The translations under genes were made by a program, and so were the position numbers. Below, piece after piece: positions 7,591 to 15,316 of a stretch of DNA of 64,000 nucleotides. Below the pieces are notes generated by a model. The model worked only from the letters and a program-made list of their open reading frames with translations. It searched no databases and was not told the origin of the DNA. Every line of letters starts with the position of its first letter. Position 1 is the first letter of the stretch. The DNA is from Pedobacter deserti (GTDB lineage Bacteria; Bacteroidota; Bacteroidia; Sphingobacteriales; Sphingobacteriaceae), in contig NZ_JAFMZQ010000003.1 of assembly GCF_024436415.1 (NCBI RefSeq), forward strand, positions 59,063 through 123,062, given 5' to 3'.

Positions 7591-10020
7591 ATGCAGCAAC
7601 GACGAGACTTTATTAAAAAAGCTTCCCTCCTTACCGGGAGCATCGGACTGGCCGGGATACTTCCAGATTCCATTCAAAAAGCCCTTGCTATAAACCCTGT
7701 ACCGGGCAGCACCTATCTGGATGCAGAACACGTGGTCTTCCTGATGCAGGAGAACCGGTCTTTCGACCATACCTTCGGCACACTTAAGGGCGTCCGCGGC
7801 TTTAATAATCCCCGTGCTATACGGCTGGCCAACGACTATCCCGTTTGGTTGCAGCGCAATAAAAAGGGCGAGACGTACACGCCTTTCCGGCTTAATATTA
7901 AAGATACCAGGGCGACCTGGATGAGTGACCTGCCCCACTCCTGGGAAAACCAGGTAGATGCAAGGAATAAGGGCCTTCATGATGGATGGCTCGAGGCGAA
8001 GCGTCCGGGCAACAAGGATTATGCAGATATGCCCCTCACCATGGGGTATTATAACAGGGACGATATTCCTTTTCATTATGCGCTCGCGGATGCGTTTACC
8101 GTATGCGATCACCATTTCTGCTCTTCGCTAACGGGTACCAGCTCCAACCGCTGCTTTTTCTGGACCGGCACGATACGCCCGGAACAAAACGCCCGGTCTA
8201 AACCGCATATCTCAAACGGCGATATAGACGGCCCGGAACGCGTATCATGGAAGACCTATCCCGAACGGTTGTCGGAACATGGGGTCGACTGGAAGGTATA
8301 CCAGAATGAACTCAGTGTGGGCACCGATCTCGAGGGTGAAGCAGAGAGCTGGCTGGCGAACTTTACGGACAATGACCTGGAGTTTTTTAAGCAGTACCAT
8401 GTCCGCCGTCATCCTGAACATCTGGTCTACCTGCGGCAAAGCAAGGCCAGGATCGAAGCGCAGCTTAAAGACAAACCCGACGCCAGCGCTCAGAAAAAAC
8501 TCGATGAGATCAGCGAGCGCATCATCTTTCTGGAGCAAAACCCCTTAAGCTCGCTCAGTGCTGAGCAGCAGGACTTGCATAAACGGGCTTTTGTTACCAA
8601 CCGGGCAGATCCGGACTACCATACGCTGGAAACCATCACGTACGACGATAATGGCGTGTCACGGACCGTACGTATTCCTAAAGGAGATGTGTTTCATCAG
8701 TTCCGGGCCGATGTTGATGCCGGCAGGCTTCCAACAGTCTCCTGGCTGGTGGCGCCCTGCAATTTCTCCGATCATCCCGGTGCACCCTGGTATGGTGCAT
8801 GGTACTTGTCCGAAGCTATAGACATCCTTACCAAGAATCCGGAGGTCTGGAAGAAAACCATCTTTGTGCTGACCTATGACGAGAACGATGGCTATTTCGA
8901 CCATATGCCGCCCTTTGTTGCGCCTGATCCGGAGGACAAAGAAAGCGGCCGGGTGTCTGATTCGCTCGACATCAGTACAGAGTATGCAGGCGAGGGCCAA
9001 ACGAGCCGTAAAAGTCCGATAGGTTTAGGTTTCCGTGTACCTATGGTGGTGGTATCGCCTTGGACCCGCGGCGGCTATGTGAATTCGGAAGTCTTTGACC
9101 ACACCTCGAACATACAGTTCCTGGAGAAGTTTCTTCAGCATAAAACCGGGAAACTTATCCGGGAAGAGAACATAAGTTCCTGGCGACGCAGTGTTTGTGG
9201 CGACCTGAGTTCTGTATTCAGGCCCTATCATGGGGAGGTGCTTAAAGGTCCCTCGCGTTTAAAACGCATTCCCTTCATTGAGCAGATTCACAAGGCTAAA
9301 TTTGCAAAGCTGCCCGACGGCTTTAAAAAGCTCAGCGATGCGGAGATTACTGATATAATTAAAAACCCAATGAAGAGTCTGCTCCTGCCCCGGCAGGAGC
9401 CCGGCATTAAACCTGCCAGCGCCATTCCGTACGAACTGTATGCAGAAGCGGCGTTGACTAAGGACCGCAGCGCAATAGAACTTCGCTTTACAGCGGGCAT
9501 TACTTTTTTTGGCAAGCGCTCCAGCGCCGGCAGTTTCCTTGTTTACGGCAATGGGCGACAATGGCCTTTTACCGCCGCGGCGGGAGATACGCTCAGCCAT
9601 CAGTGGCGCTTGGAGGGTTTCCGGGAACAGGCGTACGACCTGCAGGTGTATAGCGTCAACGGATTCTACCGCAGGTATACCGGAAATGCCCAGGACCCCG
9701 GCCTTCTTATAAACCTGTTGTACGAACGCGACAACCGCAACCGGCCTACCGGTGGCGTAATACTGCGGGCCACGCGTACCGAGGCAGGAGCAGCCCTAAG
9801 CCTGAATATTTCCGACGCTATGTATAACATCGCTAACCGTAAGGTAAGCATGAAGAAAGGCCAGAAAGAATTGCTGCTTAGCTTCGATTTAAGCAAGGCG
9901 CACCACTGGTACGACATCAACGTAACGGTAGACCAACATCCCGGTTTTATCCGGCATTACGGAGGCCATGTAGAGCTGCTCAAGGATAGTTTTACTGACC
10001 CTTATATGGGCAAGGCTTAA
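7591..10020 (+). CDS. Phosphocholine-specific phospholipase C (Tat-exported)
   Basis: An 809-residue enzyme hydrolysing phosphatidylcholine or sphingomyelin to phosphocholine and a diacyl lipid. The twin-arginine signal QQRRDFIKKASLLTG at residues 2-16 indicates folded export. The phosphoesterase domain carries the metal-site motif QENRSFDHTFG near residue 55 and the TYDENDGYFDH motif near residue 430. Two C-terminal beta domains of the DUF756 type complete the non-haemolytic PLC layout. ATG 7591 is preferred over an upstream in-frame ATG because it puts the twin arginine at the N-terminus. It stands alone; TATATTTA at 7580-7587 is a near-consensus -7 box. Confidence 0.9.
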   Translation: MQQRRDFIKKASLLTGSIGLAGILPDSIQKALAINPVPGSTYLDAEHVVFLMQENRSFDHTFGTLKGVRGFNNPRAIRLANDYPVWLQRNKKGETYTPFRLNIKDTRATWMSDLPHSWENQVDARNKGLHDGWLEAKRPGNKDYADMPLTMGYYNRDDIPFHYALADAFTVCDHHFCSSLTGTSSNRCFFWTGTIRPEQNARSKPHISNGDIDGPERVSWKTYPERLSEHGVDWKVYQNELSVGTDLEGEAESWLANFTDNDLEFFKQYHVRRHPEHLVYLRQSKARIEAQLKDKPDASAQKKLDEISERIIFLEQNPLSSLSAEQQDLHKRAFVTNRADPDYHTLETITYDDNGVSRTVRIPKGDVFHQFRADVDAGRLPTVSWLVAPCNFSDHPGAPWYGAWYLSEAIDILTKNPEVWKKTIFVLTYDENDGYFDHMPPFVAPDPEDKESGRVSDSLDISTEYAGEGQTSRKSPIGLGFRVPMVVVSPWTRGGYVNSEVFDHTSNIQFLEKFLQHKTGKLIREENISSWRRSVCGDLSSVFRPYHGEVLKGPSRLKRIPFIEQIHKAKFAKLPDGFKKLSDAEITDIIKNPMKSLLLPRQEPGIKPASAIPYELYAEAALTKDRSAIELRFTAGITFFGKRSSAGSFLVYGNGRQWPFTAAAGDTLSHQWRLEGFREQAYDLQVYSVNGFYRRYTGNAQDPGLLINLLYERDNRNRPTGGVILRATRTEAGAALSLNISDAMYNIANRKVSMKKGQKELLLSFDLSKAHHWYDINVTVDQHPGFIRHYGGHVELLKDSFTDPYMGKA

Positions 10021-10060
10021 GTCATATAAGCGTAATAGCTTGCAAATAAAGTTTTTAAGT

Positions 10061-10118
10061 TAGAATTGTTTTCGTTATATTTGTATCAACAAGGTTACAG
10101 AAAACGAAAACAATTCTA
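10061..10118. repeat. Long inverted repeat (16-bp arms) upstream of the L,D-transpeptidase gene
   Basis: TAGAATTGTTTTCGTT (10061-10076) and its perfect reverse complement (10103-10118) flank 26 bases. The -7 box lies at the inner edge of the left arm. It could act as a DNA operator, or as an RNA hairpin for transcripts started further upstream. Confidence 0.6.
10076..10083 (+). promoter_or_regulatory. -7 promoter element of the L,D-transpeptidase gene
   Basis: TATATTTG is an exact TAnnTTTG match at the inner edge of the left arm of the long inverted repeat. It predicts a start near 10090 and a 5' leader of about 90 bases before ATG 10180, unusually long for this window. Confidence 0.55.
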
Positions 10119-10133
10119 TTCGTACATACGAAT
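10118..10133. promoter_or_regulatory. 16-bp palindrome in the 5' leader of the L,D-transpeptidase gene
   Basis: ATTCGTA and TACGAAT are perfect 7-bp arms around two bases. It touches the right arm of the long inverted repeat and lies about 46 bases upstream of the start codon. The geometry fits a dimeric regulator site. Confidence 0.45.
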
Positions 10134-10179
10134 GCGAATTATTTAACGTATAATATCACAAGCTAACGCTTTTAACCAA

Positions 10180-11040
10180 ATGAGTATGAGAAGAGAGATT
10201 TTAGGAGGAGCAGGATTATTGGTTACAACCATCGCTTTAACGTTTATCAGCTGGACAGCCAGTCCCGAAAAAGCAGCTTCCGCAGGCATTGACACCTCAG
10301 GTACCACCCTTAATGTACAGACAGCAGGTAAAGACACTGCTTCCGGGAACCTGATGGAAACAGAAACTTCAAGGTATCAAACCTATCTGAAGCGCGTATA
10401 CGACCTTGCGCATCTTGCCGAGGCTGGTTTAAGTCTTCCGGTATTCGAGAAAGCCGTTACAGGCTTTTACAACCTTAAAAATTCAGGGAAGCTGAGCAAA
10501 GACAAATCCGTCCTTACCATTGCTGACTTTGACATGAGCAGTACAAAAAAACGTTTGTGGATCGTTGACCTGGACAAGGGGTCACTTCTGCTGAATACCT
10601 GGGTTGCGCACGGACAAGGAAGCGGAAACGATAAAGCTAATGCCTTTTCAAACAGGAGCAACTCGCACCAGAGCAGTTTAGGTTTTTATGTTACCGGCGA
10701 GATTTATCGCGGGCAGCACGGCCGTTCTTTACGTTTGGATGGTATGGATGCAGGCTTTAACTCCAATGCCCGCAGCAGGGCCATCGTTGTACATGGCGCC
10801 GACTATGTGAGTCAGGGTACCATAAATGCGCTGGGCCGTTTGGGCCGAAGCCATGGATGTCCGGCAGTGGCACCTGAACTGACAAACAAAGTGATTGACG
10901 CCATTGAAGGGAAAACCGTTTTGTTTATCAATTCAAGTGAACAGAACTACCAGTCTAAGTATCTTGATACCCAGGCTGCAGCTCTTTTCGCCAGTGCGCA
11001 GAACCTTTCGTCCGAGGTATCCGCAGCGAGCCTGGACTAA
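10180..11040 (+). CDS. Murein L,D-transpeptidase catalytic domain protein
   Basis: A 286-residue exported protein of the family whose catalytic core is related to YkuD-type L,D-transpeptidases, predicted to act on peptidoglycan stem peptides in the periplasm. A signal or anchor segment spans residues 9-27. The catalytic region contains IVVHGADYVS and RSHGCPAV, with the nucleophile Cys at 227. Its stop codon overlaps the stop of a second, convergent L,D-transpeptidase gene by 4 bases. The upstream region is rich in inverted repeats (10061-10133), which suggests regulated expression. ATG 10180 is used; ATG 10186 is an alternative. Confidence 0.85.
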   Translation: MSMRREILGGAGLLVTTIALTFISWTASPEKAASAGIDTSGTTLNVQTAGKDTASGNLMETETSRYQTYLKRVYDLAHLAEAGLSLPVFEKAVTGFYNLKNSGKLSKDKSVLTIADFDMSSTKKRLWIVDLDKGSLLLNTWVAHGQGSGNDKANAFSNRSNSHQSSLGFYVTGEIYRGQHGRSLRLDGMDAGFNSNARSRAIVVHGADYVSQGTINALGRLGRSHGCPAVAPELTNKVIDAIEGKTVLFINSSEQNYQSKYLDTQAAALFASAQNLSSEVSAASLD

Positions 11041-12569
11041 GCCTTACGCTTTTCCTGCATCTTGCTGAGGTACGAATACAGCACCACATCCAGTCCGTAC
11101 ACGTCCTTACGGAACTGAACCTTGCCGCCTTCATCGGCCCAGGCCGTTTTGTAGGTCAGGTGTACAGGGACTTTTTCCGGCAGTGCAATATCTTTGGCTT
11201 CGGGGTTACCCTCATTCTGCATCTCTCTGGCGATGGTTTCATATTTAGCGCCATTGCCGAAAAGTGCCTTAGCAAGTTCCAATGGTTTTTCTACACGCAC
11301 GCAACCATGGCTCACCGCACGGTTGGCCAGACTAAAAGCTGCCTTAGCCGGAGTATCGTGCAGGTACACGGAACTGCCGTTCTTGAACAGAAACTTGATC
11401 TTGCCCAAAGCGTTTGCATCGCCTGGTCGTTGTTTAAAGCTGTATTTAGTACCCGCCTCCGGATCGCTCCAGTCAATTAACTCAGGATCCTCGATACGTT
11501 CACCATTCTGATACACGTCAATACCCTGGTTCGCGAGGTAGTAAGGATCAGCCGCAGCATGCTTGGAAATTTCATTGGTGGCAATACTTTTAGGTATGTT
11601 CCATACCGGGTTTACCTGTACACTGTGTATCAAACTGGCCAGTTGCGGCGTCTCGCGACTAAACGGCCGGTCTTTCTTCAAATCGTTTTCATCATACTCC
11701 CGCAATTGCGTGGGGTCAACTTCACGGCCCTCGCCTACGCAAACCTTCATGTTCAAAACAGATTTTCCATTTTCCAGCACATCGAGCCTGAAATCGGGGA
11801 TATTTACCACCACCATCTTTTTAGCATCCTCACGGTTCTTCCAGCGCAGGCGCTCGAGGTTGACCTGCAAAATCCGCTTCGTTTCTTCCGCTGTCATGCC
11901 CGGCGCAGTCACTCCGCTCACCAGCGCTTTCTGCAGGGTCTGATACCCTTCAGCCTTAGGCTGTATACTGTCGAGGAAGGTTTTCAGGTCATCTACCTTC
12001 CACACCTGGCTCATAGACACACTGTCGGGCCGCTTGGTTTCGGTAAAGTAACGGGCGTAGATGCGACGCGGACTAATAATCCCGTATTGCAAAGCATTGC
12101 TGTAGTCGATCAGGGAGTTGGCCGTAGCCAGTTCCAGTTCGGCAATAGTCCTGTAGGCCTCGTCGACCGACTTAATGGCTTTTTTATCGTAAACTTTGTT
12201 CACCAAGCTGCTGATATGCGCCGCATCGAACATTTCCGGGGCCAGGCCATGCTCTTCGGCTTTGCCCAGCCTTTCCGCGAATGCCTTAACGTTCTCCTCG
12301 GGCATGTGCTTCATCATCAGCACCGGATCATAATCGTTCGTCTCATAAAACGCGCTGATCAGCTTTGGATTGCGGAGACTGCCTCGTTTCTCCTCTAGCG
12401 TTTGCTTGAAGACCTGAGCGAAGGTTTCCGCTTCAACCTTTTTAAAAATCCTGTTTTTCGTTTCATCAAAGAAAACCTTCCCGATGTCTGACCGGCTCTT
12501 CTTGCAGGCCTGCACTGCGAACAGCATAAACAGCGCAAAAATAGCGGCTGTTGTTTTGTATCTTCTCAT
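11037..12569 (-). CDS. L,D-transpeptidase (YcbB/LdtD-like), lipoprotein
   Basis: A 510-residue envelope enzyme predicted to form 3-3 crosslinks in peptidoglycan. ATG 12569 gives a lipoprotein signal ending LFAVQAC with the lipidated Cys at 22. A scaffold domain (about residues 40-240) precedes the YkuD catalytic domain, whose SHGCVRVEKP motif puts the nucleophile at Cys423. This is the LdtD/YcbB layout, shorter than E. coli LdtD. It converges with the smaller L,D-transpeptidase, sharing CTAA as overlapping stop codons. The upstream region 12570-12801 holds the repeat cluster described separately. An in-frame ATG at 12587 is possible but weakens the signal peptide. Confidence 0.88.
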   Translation of the reverse strand: MRRYKTTAAIFALFMLFAVQACKKSRSDIGKVFFDETKNRIFKKVEAETFAQVFKQTLEEKRGSLRNPKLISAFYETNDYDPVLMMKHMPEENVKAFAERLGKAEEHGLAPEMFDAAHISSLVNKVYDKKAIKSVDEAYRTIAELELATANSLIDYSNALQYGIISPRRIYARYFTETKRPDSVSMSQVWKVDDLKTFLDSIQPKAEGYQTLQKALVSGVTAPGMTAEETKRILQVNLERLRWKNREDAKKMVVVNIPDFRLDVLENGKSVLNMKVCVGEGREVDPTQLREYDENDLKKDRPFSRETPQLASLIHSVQVNPVWNIPKSIATNEISKHAAADPYYLANQGIDVYQNGERIEDPELIDWSDPEAGTKYSFKQRPGDANALGKIKFLFKNGSSVYLHDTPAKAAFSLANRAVSHGCVRVEKPLELAKALFGNGAKYETIAREMQNEGNPEAKDIALPEKVPVHLTYKTAWADEGGKVQFRKDVYGLDVVLYSYLSKMQEKRKA

Positions 12570-12648
12570 ATTGTTTAAATATCCCATAGCATACCTTAAA
12601 TAAAAAAGATGATGCTTTTGTTTGACCCGGATTGCAAAACCGTCTGAC

Positions 12649-12664
12649 CCAAGTGGCCACTTGG
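12649..12664. repeat. 16-bp perfect palindrome
   Basis: CCAAGTGGCCACTTGG reads the same on both strands. It lies 79 bases upstream of the leftward L,D-transpeptidase gene, a position suited to an operator. Confidence 0.5.
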
Positions 12665-12671
12665 AAGCATG

Positions 12672-12739
12672 TGAGTCCGCAGTGAGTCCGCCATGAGTCC
12701 GGGGTGAGTCCGCCTTTTCCCAGAAAAAAGGCGGACTCA
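12672..12739. repeat. Four TGAGTCCG repeats at 11-bp period plus an inverted copy
   Basis: TGAGTCCG occurs at 12672, 12683, 12694 and 12705, exactly 11 bp apart, with the reverse complement at 12732-12739. The last direct copy (12705-12718) and the inverted copy (12726-12739) form a 14-bp perfect hairpin with a 7-base loop. The third copy can form an alternative 11-bp stem (12690-12700 with 12733-12743). The regular period near one helical turn suggests cooperative protein binding on one DNA face. Confidence 0.6.
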
Positions 12740-12753
12740 TGGCAGTGTCATAG

Positions 12754-12782
12754 TGGTAGCAAGGCGCTCTCACCTGCTACCA
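12754..12782. repeat. 8-bp stem hairpin
   Basis: TGGTAGCA (12754-12761) and TGCTACCA (12775-12782) flank 13 bases. On the minus strand it lies 19 bases beyond the stop of the 60-residue protein gene and could help end that transcript, but no T-run follows. Confidence 0.35.
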
Positions 12783-12801
12783 GGTATGGGAATGGTCCGT
12801 A

Positions 12802-12984
12802 TTATATTTTAATGGTGATTGTCCTCCCGGTAACGAGATGAAACTGGTAAGTTTTGTGCAGACCGTCATCGCCTACAACGATTTCTTCAACCAGGCCGGT
12901 TTTGCTGAAGGTATCTGTCACCAGATCCCCCTTTTTAACCTCATCCAGCACACTGGCCGGGGTATCTTGATTCAATCTTATCAT
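12802..12984 (-). CDS. Hypothetical 60-residue protein
   Basis: A small, probably cytoplasmic protein starting at ATG 12984 (MIRLNQDTPASVLDEVKKG). It is largely beta-rich, with alternating charged and hydrophobic residues and an ending VTGRTITIKI, reminiscent of small barrel folds, but no family is recognised. Longer in-frame starts would run into the neighbouring membrane protein gene. TATACTTTG-like sequence upstream is a 7/8 -7 match. Leftward, 26 bases downstream of the 51-residue membrane protein gene, so the two may be cotranscribed. Confidence 0.6.
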   Translation of the reverse strand: MIRLNQDTPASVLDEVKKGDLVTDTFSKTGLVEEIVVGDDGLHKTYQFHLVTGRTITIKI

Positions 12985-13010
12985 ACCGTGAAGATAAGCA
13001 AAGTATCGTA

Positions 13011-13166
13011 TTACTGGACGAGGGTATCCGGATCTACGATGCGATCTGATGTTTCCGTATTGTCGCGGTTTAAAAAGAAAAAGAGCAAGGCGCCGATGAT
13101 GAAAATAATAATCACCCAAAGCCAGAAATTACTTTTTCTTTTGGGTTGTACACTTAAATCTGCCAT
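13011..13166 (-). CDS. Hypothetical small single-pass membrane protein (51 residues)
   Basis: A 51-residue protein with a basic N-terminus (SVQPKRKSN), one transmembrane helix at about residues 14-32 (FWLWVIIIFIIGALLFFFL) and an acidic C-terminal tail. The positive-inside rule puts the N-terminus in the cytoplasm and the tail in the periplasm. It lies between the DNA glycosylase gene and a 60-residue gene, all leftward. No function is assigned; the clear helix and charge pattern make it more likely to be real than a chance frame. Confidence 0.6.
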   Translation of the reverse strand: MADLSVQPKRKSNFWLWVIIIFIIGALLFFFLNRDNTETSDRIVDPDTLVQ

Positions 13167-13224
13167 ATGATGTGTTCTTGATGGTATAACTTCTGGAAAT
13201 ACGGAATTGTTTGCCCCGGGAGGC

Positions 13225-13962
13225 TCAGATATACAATTGCTGGCAGTTGGTACAGAAAAAACTGCGCCGCCGGGTCTTACCAAGATATTCCTTATGCATG
13301 GGAAGGTTACACCGCTTGCAGCTGCGCCTGGTATGGGCAAGCCAGTGTTTTTTTAAGGTATATTCTTTCTTCCAGCGAAGAAAATCGAAACTGTATATCC
13401 GGGTTTGGGCCACCATTTCTGCGAGCTTATTGCCCGGTATAGCCCGCATCGTGCTGAGCGGATGAATCCCTGTGCGGTACAGGACTTCGTTCTTGATGAT
13501 GTTTCCCGATCCAGAGAAGATCTGCTGGTCGAGCAAGGCATCGCAGGCCAGCAGCGAAGGCCGGGCTTTGAGCTTTTCGAGTGCTGCGTCTTCGTCCCAG
13601 GCGGGCGACATCACGTCGGCCGACCAATCATAAACTTCGTTCAAATCGCCTTCTATGATGGCCAGTGAGCAGGCGTAGAAATTGATCTCTGCCTGTTCAA
13701 ACTGGAGCGACAAACGCGCCGGCGTGTCTTTACGCTCGTTGATGCGATAGGTACCGAACAGCATAAAGTGAACACGTAAGCTGAAGTCGCCGAAACAAAC
13801 CAGAAAATGCTTGCCCCAACTGGCAAAGCCCCTCAAAGTTTGCCCCACCATGCGTTCTTTATCGATACTGGTGTTCCCGCTCACAGCAATAACCTTGGTT
13901 CCTTCCAGGTGGAGTTCCTGAACCAGTTCTTTCAAAATGACGATAGAGGGTCCCTCTGGCAT
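13225..13962 (-). CDS. Fpg/Nei family DNA glycosylase (endonuclease VIII-like)
   Basis: A 245-residue base-excision repair enzyme with glycosylase and beta/delta lyase activity on oxidised bases. The N-terminal Met is followed by PEGPSI, which supplies the Pro2 nucleophile and Glu3. The central part contains the helix-two-turn-helix region around SGNIIKNEVLYRTGIHPLS. The C-terminus carries a zinc finger, with Cys pairs in SCKRCNLP and FFCTNCQQL around residues 220-240. The PEGPSIVILKE start resembles Nei-like rather than classic MutM sequences. Start ATG 13962 is fixed by the catalytic Pro2. Confidence 0.9.
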   Translation of the reverse strand: MPEGPSIVILKELVQELHLEGTKVIAVSGNTSIDKERMVGQTLRGFASWGKHFLVCFGDFSLRVHFMLFGTYRINERKDTPARLSLQFEQAEINFYACSLAIIEGDLNEVYDWSADVMSPAWDEDAALEKLKARPSLLACDALLDQQIFSGSGNIIKNEVLYRTGIHPLSTMRAIPGNKLAEMVAQTRIYSFDFLRWKKEYTLKKHWLAHTRRSCKRCNLPMHKEYLGKTRRRSFFCTNCQQLYI

Positions 13963-14016
13963 ACGGTTTAAATAAGCAATATAGAAACCGCGCTGGGATG
14001 CTTTTGTTTTAGGGTG

Positions 14017-15237
14017 CTATTTGAAACGTATGGCTTTTAGCGGACTGATTCTGCTTACCAGCATAGAAGGCACGATGAGCACGAGCAGGCAAATGAGGGC
14101 GGTGGCCACATTTAATATCACCACATCTAGGAGTTCTATCTGCATAGGTACATAGGCAAGATAATACGAGGACTGATCGAGCTTAAATATATGGGTATGG
14201 TATTGGAGGAAACCGATGCCCAGACCGAGTATGTTACCAAGAACCAGTCCGATGCCCACCAGGTATAGTGCATTGTACAGGAAGATCTTCATCAGGCTGA
14301 AATTGCTCATGCCGAATGACTTTAACATACCGATCATATTGGTGCGCTCCAGGATAATGATGAGCAAAGCGGTGATCATGTTTATTACCCCTACGATCAT
14401 CATTAAAGCCAGAACGATGCCGGTATTTACGTCGAGCAGCGATAGCCAGGTAAATATGGCCGGAAAGTACTCCTGTACAGACTCGGATCGCAGTTTTACG
14501 TCCAGGTTTTGATAAATGGTGGCCGCGCTTTCCTGAAGTTTGCTGAAGTCTTTGAGCCGCACCTCAATGCCGCCTACCTGGTCGGGGCTCCAGTTGTTTA
14601 ACCTGCGGATCAGATTCAGATCGCCCAGCACAAAGTTCTTGTCGATCTCCTCTACACCAATGTTGTATATGCCTACCACGGTAAAGGGTCGCCTGCGGGG
14701 CGGGTCCTGAACAAAATGCATGATAAAATCATCCCCGGTTTTTAGCTTGAGCCTGTTGGCCGTAAACTGGGAGATCATAATTTGCCTGATGGCCTTCACA
14801 CTGTCTGAAAAGTCGATCGTAGTACCGCTAACCAGATGCTTTTTGATATAGTTCCAGTTAAAGCTTTTATCGATGCCCTTGAAATTTATACCCTCTATCT
14901 CATCATTGGCCGTAATAATTCCGGGTTTTGTGGCGTATGACTGAAAATAATCAACGTTAGGGTCGTTTTTGAGACTTGCTAGGGTATGCGGCGAAGGTGC
15001 AAACGGACTTAACTCAAAAGAGTTGTTGAGATCGAATTTGAATATGCGGACGTCGCCAGTGTATCCGCGTACCTTTTCCTTGATCTCCCCTTTGAACCCT
15101 TTGATGATGGCGATCGCAAGCATCATCACGGCCAGACTGAGCATTACACCCGCTATAGCAATCCGCACGATCAGCACCGAGAACGTTCGCTCTGATTTAA
15201 TCGATACCCGACTGGCTATGAAATATTCTGTGTTCAA
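14017..15237 (-). CDS. ABC transporter permease, LolC/LolE (FtsX-like) family
   Basis: A 406-residue inner-membrane permease of the MacB/FtsX superfamily. TM1 (about residues 22-46) is followed by a large periplasmic domain and three C-terminal TM segments (about 270-295, 315-345, 365-395), the layout of LolC/E, which release lipoproteins for transport to the outer membrane. The partner ATPase LolD is not adjacent. The start is TTG 15237, giving MNTEYFIASRV as in homologues; no in-frame ATG fits. A four-codon frame (ATG 15248) ends across this TTG, which may allow coupling. Confidence 0.85.
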   Translation of the reverse strand: MNTEYFIASRVSIKSERTFSVLIVRIAIAGVMLSLAVMMLAIAIIKGFKGEIKEKVRGYTGDVRIFKFDLNNSFELSPFAPSPHTLASLKNDPNVDYFQSYATKPGIITANDEIEGINFKGIDKSFNWNYIKKHLVSGTTIDFSDSVKAIRQIMISQFTANRLKLKTGDDFIMHFVQDPPRRRPFTVVGIYNIGVEEIDKNFVLGDLNLIRRLNNWSPDQVGGIEVRLKDFSKLQESAATIYQNLDVKLRSESVQEYFPAIFTWLSLLDVNTGIVLALMMIVGVINMITALLIIILERTNMIGMLKSFGMSNFSLMKIFLYNALYLVGIGLVLGNILGLGIGFLQYHTHIFKLDQSSYYLAYVPMQIELLDVVILNVATALICLLVLIVPSMLVSRISPLKAIRFK

Positions 15238-15316
15238 CCTTTACCCATTTATTGTAACTTAGCAAAAGTGCTCAAATGATTTGATTTAACATATTTAAAA
15301 TAAAAAAGGTTCAGTG

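Noticed and set aside
11559..12398. Long open frame of 279 codons on the plus strand opposite the YcbB-like L,D-transpeptidase
   Set aside because: It is antisense to a gene with clear lipobox and catalytic motifs, and its translation has no recognisable domain or sensible composition; a shadow frame.
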